DNA of 64,000 bases from Sipunculus nudus (taxonomy: Eukaryota > Annelida > Sipuncula > Golfingiida > Sipunculidae), in assembly GCA_026874595.1 (NCBI GenBank), contig CM049308.1, positions 94,851,624 to 94,915,623 of the forward strand, in the 5' to 3' direction. This document shows, in pieces, positions 48,429 through 58,560 of the stretch (position 1 is its first letter; every line of letters starts with the position of its first letter). The translations under genes were made by a program, and so were the position numbers. The notes under the pieces are model-generated. The model was given only the letters and a program-made list of their open reading frames with translations. It searched no databases and was not told the DNA's origin.

Positions 48429-48560
<132 letters not shown>

Positions 48561-49267
48561 TACAGTTACATTAGGTATTAGATAACGAAAAGTTGGCTAT
48601 AGTGGACTGGTAAGCCTACTTGACACGTGAAAAGTTATAAAAGGAAATGCACAACAACGGCCATCCATCTTGCTGCATCAATATCGTGGTAAACAGCCGG
48701 CAATCTTTACTAATATTAGGATCAACAAAAACGAACACATGTGAACTCACAAACCGAAGTGTAAATCCAGCTCTATGGTAACAAGACATTTCCTGTGCAA
48801 GACATGTACACCTTGAATTCATGCGGTCAAAAATTCGACAAGCATGCATTGGCATTTACCATTATGCTGAGTTTCAACTGATTTTCTTTTTCATATGGTA
48901 GGTCTTGTTATAAAGTACACAAACATATCTAACGACTGGTCGATTTATTTTATGCGAGAGCGTATACCTGCAAGCCATGAGGCGTAAAATGACGAAATAT
49001 ATTTGCAACCTTGACGAGACTTGCAGTGCGGCTCTCGTCATTACTCTCTCTCTGACGTTTCCATGGTCGAACTGATGAGGTGTACTGAAAATAAATGTGG
49101 TGCCTTTCTTCGAAAATTATTAAAGTAAATAATTATTAACAGAGACTGAAGAATAAGCATTATCTATAAGCAACAGATTATTTTTGTAACGTATATCTCG
49201 ACGGATCCTTATACTGTAGCCCGGTGTAAATTTTTCAGGATTATGTATCTATAAAGAGACATTAAGG
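48561..49267. other. Non-coding, nothing recognised
   Basis: Unique-looking AT-rich sequence. No ORF with recognisable product. Confidence 0.5.
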
Positions 49268-49803
49268 GTACCTTTCCATACATGCGGGTCCAGCACGTGT
49301 AAAATCGAACAACTATATTACCCCCGTATGTGCGGATCTCCGCGTGGTACCGCATGCCGAATTTGGAGTCCATCAGTGTTGGATTTCCGCGGAGGCCGCA
49401 TGCGGACGCCACCTGCGGTATAAAAGTTTCTGGCACTTGCCCTTGTATTTGGAAAAGTTAAAAGAGCTGACAGTGCTTTAGGGCTGAATAAAAGTTTTTA
49501 TAGAGATACGGCCGGAAACCAACCCCATAGGTAACGTGTGACAGGAGATGGCCGTGCATTAGCTAAGCCTGGCTGGTAAGATACCCGCCCAAGCTTTGCC
49601 TTGCTAGTATAATATAATATGTTTAATCTGGATATTGGATAAAAATATTACACTTAACATAAAGAAATTATGATTATTTAGTGCATGCATTTACCACAAT
49701 AAGTGGGTCATCTGCATGCGGGGACCCGCACATATGAAAAGGCTCTCTCCACATGCTGGGACCCGCGCGGGTTCCGCCCGGAAAAATACCCGCATGTATG
49801 GGA
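49268..49803. mobile_element. MITE-like element with inverted ends
   Basis: CCATACATGCGGGT near the left end (49277-49290) faces ACCCGCATGTATGG near the right (49788-49801). ATTAAGG lies directly outside both ends (49261-49267 and 49804-49810) and may be the target duplication. Inside are several CGCATGCGG/ACCCGC palindromes. The two inverted segments sit at slightly different distances from the proposed ends, so the exact boundaries are unsure. Confidence 0.5.
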
Positions 49804-49810
49804 ATTAAGG

Positions 49811-50904
49811 CAGCATAAAAGTAGAAATTAAAAAAATCATAATTATTAAACTGACATAAAAAGAATAACTTGAAAATTACTAGACCTGCAACAGGTCGAG
49901 GAATAATTTTTTTTTTCATTTTTTTTGTATCACCTTTATTAATGTTCAGTGATCATTTTATAATTCATGTATTGGCCCCTTCTGTGGGGTGCAAATAGTT
50001 TACTTTCTTTCTCCAGGGGGCCCCACTATCACTAAGGGATAAGGACTACATGAGAATCCTCGACCTGTAAAGTCTGCAGGGTTTCCACTGATATGAATAT
50101 GCATAAGCTGGCAGCACGTGTGCTGTCAGCCTTAATAGCCCTACATCTGTTTGCCCCAGGGAGCAATTAATAAGACATTCCACTGACCTTCTCACAAGGC
50201 TGTGACAACCCACTTACATTCGCACCCTGCCAGCTTGAACTGGCTACCCTGGTCTCAGTCATACACTTGTACACAGTCACATTTTGTATGGTAGTCCATT
50301 TTCACAAAATATCAGGCTTTCTGACAAAAAGCTAATACCGCTTAAAGCTAAAGTGCATGTTCTATATATCAACAACAGAAAGCTAAGAATATGCCCTTTC
50401 TAATGCTGCTATTTGCAAGTTGCAAAATCAGAGTCAGCAGGAGGCCCCAAAATTACTTGTTGATGTTGTTTCTGAATGTGCCCTGTGACATGCTGATCAG
50501 CTACAAACCTACATAAACCTTTATCAGCACACAAATGCTGCAGTAACCACCTAATACCATATTATTTGTTGGACTACATGTATTGGCTATGTTTTAAAGC
50601 TATATCTGCTGAACTCTTAGTCATTAAAAGAAAAAGCTTCTACCCAAAAAGCCTACACGGTACTAATGCTGCCCCCTTTCATTTTCGAAAATAACATGAA
50701 CTTTTCAAAGTCTTGCTAGAGGGCTCAAAAGTCAGAATATTGCTTAGAATGTTTCATTACACAATTCTCAAAAGTTGCTCTTTGAGGAAAAGTAAACATT
50801 AAATACTGTAGCTCATTGCTTGTTTTAAACCATCAGTCTCAATTTTGGTGAATACTTTGAAACGCAACCGATTTTTGATAAAATTGAAGAGAGGTTCGCA
50901 GTTA
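49811..50904. other. Non-coding, nothing recognised
   Basis: No long ORF or clear repeat. About 49970-50060 has a G/C-rich stretch with CCAGGGGGCCCCAC. Confidence 0.45.
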
Positions 50905-52210
50905 CTGTTGCTGCGATGACCAGTTCCAGTAATTCACAATTGTAATTACAGGTGGCGTCTGTGTAGGGACCTGTAAAATCTGTACTGCTGCCACCTAGCA
51001 CCGACTGGATTTCCAGTCGGTAACCCTGATGGGGCTACACTGACCACAGGTCTTGTGTCCTGTGATTAATGACTATACGGTGACACCCTGCTGGGCACCC
51101 CTGATGCAGAACAGATGTCCAGCCCCTTCACAACCATGTGGTCTGTGAGGTCTAGTGTAAACACTGCACCAGTAGGTGACAGTATCAGTCACATATGAAC
51201 AACTTAGCAGTTCACTATATAGCTGCAGCTTTATTGATATGTGGATATAAGAAATGAAGGAACGTCAGCTTGAAATTTTGCAGTACTTTACATCAAAGTA
51301 AAGACTGTATCCTGTGTGCTTCTACTGGGTCTAGAAAATCCCTTGTATAGGAGTTGATGTCATATTTGTTTGAAAACTTACACAAGGAAGAGCATTCAAC
51401 ACAGCCAGGACATTGTATTGTTATTGTCGTAATATGAGATTAACTAAATACTAAATTTCAAAACCTGAAGTGACTTTGCACCAGTATATGGACAATAATA
51501 ATTTATTGATATTATTATGAATCAACGTTGCATAATTTTGACACAAAGAATTGGAAGAACATTACAATATTATAATTACTGTTTTGCTCAAAGGAAATAA
51601 TATATAATATTTCTGAGGCCTAAAACTAAAAGGACACTAAAAGAGGCCTGTATGCCTAAGTCTTAATTACTTACAACACAAGTTTTCACTTAATTGCATG
51701 AATAGTTTATCATAGAAGTAAAAGTTGATATGTTCAACCTCCGCCTTAGTACTATTGAAAAAAGTAATGTCAAAGGTTAAAACCCATTAATTAATCAAAT
51801 ATGGCATAAAAACCATATTTAAATGCTATATCTTATCTAATACTTATAAAAGGATTTCAGTCCACCTGTATTCGCAATGTTTTCTGAAACCGCGTTGCAT
51901 ATGATACTGTGCTATACCTCATTTTAAAGGTTATTGTCCCCTCAGTGACATGGCCGATATATGAATAAATAATTTTTAATTTACACATCCTTTTGAGTGA
52001 TTTTTGCGTGTTTTCTGATATAAGCGAACTGCCTTTGGCAAATACCGGATTTTCTTTGCGGTCACCTCAAGCCAAGAATTAAGCCGATTTAAGGGTTTCC
52101 GTGCATATGAATAACCTTGCTTTCAAAGACGGATTTATGCATGTTTGAGCACACAGACGCCACCTGTAGTTACAATCGTGAATTACTGGAACTGGTCATC
52201 GCAGCAACAG
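50905..52210. repeat. Pair of 60-bp inverted arms, 1186 bp apart
   Basis: The left arm 50905-50964 (starts CTGTTGCTGCGATGACCAGT, ends GGTGGCGTCTGTGT) is the reverse complement of the right arm 52151-52210 with 58 of 60 positions matching. Similarity stops at both arm edges. The 1186-bp interior has no ORF of note. It could be a foldback or MITE-like DNA element or two opposed copies of one short element. A short perfect hairpin, ACCGACTGGA/TCCAGTCGGT (51000-51021), lies just inside the left arm. Confidence 0.85.
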
Positions 52211-53056
52211 GGCAGCTGGACATAGGGTCAACAGAGTAACAGAATAGGGGTTACTTTTACTTGGGGTATATTTATGTAAAATCAGAAACAGACAAAATTA
52301 TAGGGACCTACGCAGGTCTAGAAAATTACTTGCCTTGTGCAATTTTATACGATTTCCTAAATATTTAGTTAAGCATATAATATAAAAATTCTATCATATA
52401 AATTTTTCTGTTTTTCATGACTGTATTTCAGTATAAAGTATTTTGGCAAAATTAATAAATCCAAGATATAGGCCTATATGCAAATTGTTCTGCTGAACTG
52501 AAATGATTCTGACCTTACGCTAAATCCCTGTCCCCTGTACTACATTTGACGCTGTAGACTGGGCTGATTATGATCGAAAAAATCACTGGCACTCAGTATC
52601 ATTATCATTAGATTGATCAGTTAACGCCTTTTGAGAAGCTAATATTACAAGTTATTGTTAAGGTCAAACTAATTTCCTCTACCGATCATTCACGATTGGC
52701 TGACTGCACTTGGACCGGAACTGAGCTGACTAAATACACCCGGTCTGTGGTTCAGTAATAATTATGGAAATGTATTAATTTTGCAAGTGAATCAATTGTT
52801 CGCTAAAATTCAGTGTCGGGTGGTTAAGTAGAATTATGAATGAATCAAATTATACCAAGCATTCTGAGTGGTTCCGTCAGAAGTTTTATTGTTATGGACG
52901 AGTGAGACTGTAATGTGTCAACATTTATACTTCATTATTCCAGGCAGGGGCCTCAGGACGTAAGAGTTTACAACTCATCACTAGCTGAATACTGATCAAT
53001 GTCCACCTCGGGTTAGTTTCCTGGAGTAGCCAGGAGTACATGCCGTCACACAGCAG
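52211..53056. other. Non-coding, nothing recognised
   Basis: AT-rich spacer before the 57-bp array. No coding or repeat signal. Confidence 0.45.
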
Positions 53057-53084
53057 TTAATCAATAAAACGAAAGCACGTCACT

Positions 53085-54718
53085 GTAAACAGGGTGATCA
53101 GGCACTGAAACAATACCATAAAACGCCAGCAAGTCACAGTGACCCAGGAGGGATCAGACACTGACAACAGGATCATAAAATGACAGTACGTCACACTGTC
53201 CAAGGAAGGATCAGGCACATGTAGCAGGATCATAAAACGACAGTACGTCACAGTGACCCAGGAGGGATCAGTAACATGTAGCAGGATCATAAAACGACAG
53301 CACGTCACAGTGACCAAGGAGGGATCAGGCACATGTAGCAGGATCATAAAACGACAGTACGTCACAGTGACCCAGGAGGGATCAGGAACATGTAGCAGGA
53401 TCATAAAATGCCGCAGTGACCCGGGAGGGATCAGGAACATGTAGCAGGATCATAAAACGACAGTACGTCACAGTGACCCGGGAGGGATCAGGAACATGTA
53501 GCAGGATCATAAAACGACAGTACGTCACAGTGACCTAGGAGGGATCAGTAACATGTAGCAGGATCAGAAAACGACAGTACGCCACTGTGACCCGGGAGGG
53601 ATCAGGAACATGTAGCAGGATCAGAAAACGACAGTACGTCACAGTGACCCAGGAGGGATCAGGAACATGTAGCAGGATCATAAAACGACAGTACGTCACA
53701 GAGACCCAGGAGGGATCAGGCACATGTAGCAGGATCATAAAACGACAGTACATCACAGTGACCCAGGAGGGATCAGGCACATGTAGCAGGATCATAAAAC
53801 GACAGTACGTCACAGTGACCTAGGAGGGATCAGTAACATGTAGCAGGATCAGAAAACGACAGTACGCCACTGTGACCCGGGAGGGATCAGGAACATGTAG
53901 CAGGATCAGAAAACGACAGTACGTCACAGTGACCAAGAAGAGAACTGAGACATGTAGCAGGATCATAAAACGACAGTACGTCACAGTGACCCAGGAGGGA
54001 TCAGGAACATGAAGCAGGATCATACTGCGACAGTAGTCACAGTGACCAAGGAGGGATCAGGCACATGTAGCAGGATAAAAAAACGACAACACGTCACAGT
54101 GACCAGGAAGAGAACTGAGACATGTAGCAGGATCATAAAACGACAGTACGTCACAGTGACCCAGGAGGGATCAGGAACATGTAGCAGGATCATAAAACGA
54201 CAGTACGTCACAGTGACCCAGGAGAGATCAGGCACATGTAGCAGGATCATAAAACGACAGTACGTCACAGTGACCAAGAAGAGAACTGAGACATGTAGCA
54301 GGATCATAAAACGACAGTACGTCACAGTGACCCAGGAGGGATCAGGAATATGTAGCAGGATCATTAAACGACAGTATGGATCAGGCACATACAACAGGAT
54401 CATAAAATGACAGTTCGTCACAATGACCCAGGAGGGATCAAGCACATGTAGCAGAATCATACTGCGACAGTAGTCACAGTGACCCAGGAGGGATCAGGCA
54501 CATGTAGCAGGATCATAAAACGACAACACGTCACAGTGACCAAGAAGAAAACTGAGACATGTAGCAGGATCATAAAACGACAGTACGTCACAGTGACCCA
54601 GGAGGGATCAGGAATATGTAGCAGGATCATAAAACGACAGTACGTCACAGTAACCCAGGAGGGATCAGTAACATGTAGCAGGATTATAAAACGACAGTGC
54701 GTCACAGTAACCCTTGAG
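53085..54718. repeat. 57-bp minisatellite, about 28 copies
   Basis: The unit contains CATGTAGCAGGATCATAAAA, CGACAGTACGTCACAGTGAC and CCAGGAGGGATCAGGA. Since 57 is divisible by three, frames stay open on both strands, giving 19-residue peptide repeats that are artefacts. A second unit type (CAAGAAGAGAACTGAGACATG) occurs at about 53931, 54101, 54271 and 54537, spaced mostly 170-171 bp (three units). A shortened unit (ATACTGCGACAGTAGTCACA) occurs at 54022 and 54460. Confidence 0.95.
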
Positions 54719-55590
54719 GGATTTACACTGTTCTACGTCTTTGTCCATCGTCGCCCCGTTCTACGTCTTTGTTCATCGTCCGCCTTGTTGTACGTCTTTG
54801 TCGATCGTCCGCCCGGTCGTACGTCTTTATCCATCGTCCGCCTAGTAGTATGTCTTTGTCCATCGTCCGCCCTACCGTACGTCTTTGTCCATCGTCCGCC
54901 TGGTTGTACGTTTTGTCCATCGTCCGCCTAGTCGTACGTCTTTTTCCATCGTCCGCCTAGTTGTACGTCTTTGTCCATCGTCCGCCTATTTGTACGTCTT
55001 TGTCCATCGTTCGCCCAATCGTATAAATATACGTCTTTGTCCATCATCCGCCCCGTCGTACGTCTTTGTTCATCGTCCGCCCCATCGTATATATATACGT
55101 CTTTGCCCATCGTCCGTCCGGTCGTACGTCTTTATCCATCGTCCGCCTAGTAGTATGTCTTTGTCCATCGTCCGCCCCATCGTACGTCTTTGTCCATCGG
55201 CCGCCCCATCGTATATATATACGTCTTTGTCCATCGTCCGCCCCGTCGCACGTCTTTGTCCATCGTCCGCCTAGTCGTACGTCTTTATCCATCGTCCGCC
55301 CCGTCGTACGTCTTTGTCCATCGTCCGCCTAGTCGTACGTCATTTTTCATCGTCCGCCTAGTTGTACGTCTTTGTCCATCGTCCACCCCGTCGTACATAT
55401 ATACATCTTTGTCAATCGTCCGCCCCGTCGTATATATACAAGTCTTTGTCCATCGTCCGCCTAGTCGTACGTCTTTTTCCATCGTCCGTCTAGTTGTACG
55501 TCTTTGTCCATCGTCGCCCCGTCGTACGTGTTGTCCATCGTCCGCCCCAATGTACCTCTATGTCCATTGTCCGCCAAGTCGTACGTTAAC
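54719..55590. repeat. 29-bp minisatellite, about 30 copies
   Basis: The unit is close to TACGTCTTTGTCCATCGTCC plus GCCYMGTCG. It starts within ~20 bp of the end of the 57-bp array. Some units carry an extra TATATA (TCGTATATATATACGTC) at about 55020, 55090, 55210 and 55430. It is GC-rich and CpG-rich compared with its surroundings. The open frames are repeat artefacts. Confidence 0.95.
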
Positions 55591-55601
55591 AGTGCACCGG
55601 T

Positions 55602-56040
55602 AATGTAGGACTCGAGTCCACTTTTTTAAGGACTCGGACTTGGACTCGAGGGTCCTGGTCTCTGACTTGCACTCGGACTGGGAGATAAGGGCTCGAGAAA
55701 TCAGGTCGAGTCCATCTCGAGTCCAGTAGAAAAGGAAACTCTGTCACAAATCATATAAAGTCTATACAAACCAAGTTTAAACTCTGCATCAGGGAACCCC
55801 TGTAAACTAACATTAAGTGTGCGTGATTATGGCAAATATCCTTTTTAATATGAAAAGTTGTATTGGACTCAGATTCGGACTTGGACTCTCAGTTCCAAAT
55901 GGCTCGGACTCGAAGAAAGTGGACTTGAACTCGAACCTCAGTGACTCGGCCCTGTACGCGTACTCGAGTGGTCTGGGCTCCCAAGTGCACTCAGACATTG
56001 ATGGCTTGGACTGGACTACATCACTGCAGTGCATAAATCC
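55602..56040. repeat. Region dense in GGACTCG / ACTCGAGTCC motifs
   Basis: Two clusters (55602-55735 and 55866-56015) of degenerate 6-12-bp repeats GGACTCGGACTTGGACTCGA, including the palindrome GGACTCGAGTCC at about 55608. They are separated by ~130 bp of plain AT-rich sequence. The pattern looks like the two ends of one element. Confidence 0.55.
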
Positions 56041-56094
56041 AAACCGTTATAGCTTTGGACTTTACTAAGTTTGTTAAGCGCAAAAACTATTACC

Positions 56095-56200
56095 ATGGGA
56101 GCAGTGGCGGATCCAGAACAAACTGAAGGGGGGGGGGGGGGGGGGGGCGACGGCTCATATTTTAGCTTGCATGGTGGTCGAGGGGGGAGGGTGTGGGAAA
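56095..56200 (+). mobile_element. Fragment with GTGGCGGATCCAG end and 20-G run
   Basis: GCAGTGGCGGATCCAGAAC is followed by 20 consecutive G (56128-56147). It matches the terminus of the 27.1-27.3 kb insertion in inverse orientation. Confidence 0.4.
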
Positions 56201-56269
56201 CTTTTGAAGATGTGATGATTAAGGAATCAAATTTTAGCATTTTCGGGCACTTCTGTTTGTCATATTGAG

Positions 56270-57411
56270 GGTGTTATTTTAAACTTAAAAATAATGATTT
56301 CTGTTATAGTTACTAGGCATATTCAGCTGACCGCCGTAACCGATGGTCTAACCCAAGTTATTAAAAATCAGTTTTAAACAAGAAAAAGCCTGGTTGATGA
56401 GAAAACATAAATATATCTTGGATTATCGTTATTTAGTCTCAAATTCCCTGTAATGGAATTCAACCTTGCTGGGTGCTTAGAATTATAAGAATAACAATTA
56501 AATATTATTTGAATAGCCTATAAATATCATACAAATAATCAAGTGTTTTATCAATGCATATACCATAAAAAAAACACTGTCCCCCTTTAACTTGTTCTAT
56601 ACATTTTATTGTCTAATTTGAATATAAAATAACTTTCAGTTGATTTTTTATTTCCCGGGATGCAACAAACAGGTCGTGTGTTTCCTTTTGAGATTAAAAA
56701 GAGCCAACTTCAAGTGAGACACTTCGATTGGTAGAGTAAGCCAAGCAAGGACCCCCAGGGTGTATACATTTTATTACAGCAGTCATGAAAATGAACAAAC
56801 AAACACCATTCATCATTCTTACGTCACCGACCGCTCAGTGTTTTTGTACTGGAAAACCTCACACTCCGAGCTTTAAACAGGTTTCTTTTTTACATCTCCA
56901 CTATATTACCCCCTACACTTTGTCCTCTCATAATCAACAGTATCCTGATAATGTCTCTTTTTGTTCATTGAACTTGAAGGAGGACGGAAAAGTCGATGCT
57001 CCCTCAAACAAGTTGAGAGTTCTTGACAACGCTTTGGTGTACACGGTACACACTTGAACGAAATACAAACAGATCAAAACGGATCAGGAAAGCCCTCTGG
57101 CTGAGGCAGACAAAGTATGAAACAAAAAGTATTACTCCGGTACCATATGAAATATAAATATGATTTCCTGCTTCAAAGCTGACAGCGGATGACTGGCTAT
57201 AATAGAGCAGCGGAGGGCGTGCGGGATTGATTCTGCGTGGCTGTGCTGTTCTGCTGGATTGATCGGCTGTCAAACTGAGTGTACCTGGGCTGTGTAAGCC
57301 CTGCCTGTAGCGTGCTGGCTGAGATGACAGCCAAACAACACTAAGCTGGCGTGGTCGCCACTAAATCATCCTTGTATTGTGGAAAGTTTCGCGCGGGTAC
57401 CGGATTTGGTC
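56270..57411 (+). other. stum: 5' flank and probable 5' UTR of the stum-like gene
   Basis: AT-rich to about 57160, then distinctly less so. CTATAATAG (57198-57206) could act as a TATA-like element. An upstream ATG at 57324 opens a 6-codon uORF ending at TAA (57342-57344), before the main start. No upstream coding exon is needed. Confidence 0.4.
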
Positions 57412-58090
57412 ATGTCAGTCTCCGGAAAAAAAGGTGAAAGGTCAACCTCTAGGGACCAACCAGGCGCTACGTCCGTTGATCAGACCACAAGGTCGGTTGA
57501 GGAAGTCCAAGAAGGTGTACCGCACAAGAAACAGGAGTTCAAGAAGACATCAGCGGCAGAGAGTCCGTGCGGTGGGCGGGTGGTTATCACCTACGACAGT
57601 CCGTCAGATGATGGCAAATCACTAACTAGTCACAGAGCGCGTGACCGCTGGAACACCATCAGAGCCAACCTCTTGCCGCTTGCCCACATGGCTCAGCCTT
57701 CAGATGCCGTCATCAGCCGGGCTGGTCAGTCCACCGGCTCGCCATTCCAGAAAGACGTTTTACGCGTCCCCGGCACGGTAACACACAGCGACTCGGAGGA
57801 TTCAGGGAGGGACACCCCACTACCACGATCTAACACTGTCCTGGACACCGGACGGAAAAACAGCAAAACGTCCGTAACGTCCAGAACGTCCGAATTAGAT
57901 CCTCTACAGAACAGTCACGGACGGACACAGCGGGAGGCGCAGGAGGAGGGTCACGACCAGGACTCGCCCTCACCCGGACCCTCTCAAGGACCCTCCACCG
58001 GAGAGTCCTTCCTCAGCACAGCCATACCGTTCCTTCCCGTGGGGACAGCAGCATTCTGCCTTTTCATCAACATCTTCCTGCCCGGTATAG
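57412..58090 (+). CDS. stum: Stum/Spec3-family membrane protein, first coding exon
   Basis: 226 codons plus one base, from ATG 57412 (G at -3, first ATG in this frame) to donor GTATAG/gttcgt. Residues 1 to ~198 are hydrophilic and Ser/Thr/Gly/Gln-rich (SKTSVTSRTSELD, SPSPGPSQGPSTGES), probably a disordered cytoplasmic N-tail. Residues ~201-226 read AIPFLPVGTAAFCLFINIF then LPGIG, the start of the stum/Spec3 domain, in which a helix of the form IP-x-P-x5-C-x2-N-x2-PG-x-G is conserved. Drosophila stum is needed for mechanical sensing in proprioceptive neurons; sea-urchin Spec3 is a ciliary ectoderm protein. The long N-tail resembles Drosophila stum more than the short vertebrate STUM. The following exons (rest of TM1, TM2) are not in the window, so the gene is partial. 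Confidence 0.8.
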
Positions 58091-58560
58091 GTTCGTATCA
58101 TCAACATTTTCCTGTCCGGTACAGTTTAGGACATTTTGTACCGTATTGTCACCATCTTAATTCCTTCCAGGTATGAGTTCGTATCATCAACATTTTCCTG
58201 TCCGGTGCAGTTTAGGACATTTTGTACAGTATTGTCACCATCTTAATTCCTTCCAGGTATAGGTTCGTATCATCAACATTTTCCTGTCCGGTACAGTTTA
58301 GGACATTTTGTACCGTATTGTCACCATCTTAATTCCTTCCAGGTATAGGTTCGTATCATCAACATCTTCCTGTCCGGTACAGTTTAGGACATTTTGTACC
58401 GTATTGTCACCATCTTAATTCCTTCCAGGTATAGGTTCGTATCATCAACATCTTCCTGTCCGGTACAGTTTAGGACATTTTGTACCGTATTGTCACCATC
58501 TTAATTCCTTCCAGGTATAGGTTCGTATCATCAATATCTTCCTGCTAGTATAGGTTCGTA
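58091..58560 (+). repeat. 86-bp tandem array starting at the stum-exon splice donor
   Basis: GTTCGTATCATCAA recurs at 58091, 58177, 58263, 58349, 58435 and 58521, exactly every 86 bp, with a shorter seventh start near 58553. Each unit contains a near copy of the last 25 exon bases (ATCAACATCTTCCTG…GGTATAG) and the acceptor-like tract TTAATTCCTTCCAG followed by GTATAG. Units are almost identical, so the expansion is recent. Confidence 0.95.

Noticed and set aside
53057-54931. Open frames on both strands with 19-residue repeats
   Set aside because: Explained by the 57-bp unit, which is a multiple of three; both strands are open equally.
54723-55603. Frames up to 137 codons with VHRPPSRTSLS-type repeats
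   Set aside because: Explained by the 29-bp array; the frame rotates from unit to unit.
56785-57057. 90-codon + strand frame upstream of the stum-like gene
   Set aside because: It has an ATG and a stop but no recognisable product, a composition like the AT-rich surroundings and no splice or promoter context; I take it as chance.
57379-57411. Start of the stum-like protein 11 codons further upstream
   Set aside because: The codon there is GTG (ATTGTGGAAAG), not ATG; the first ATG in this frame is 57412.
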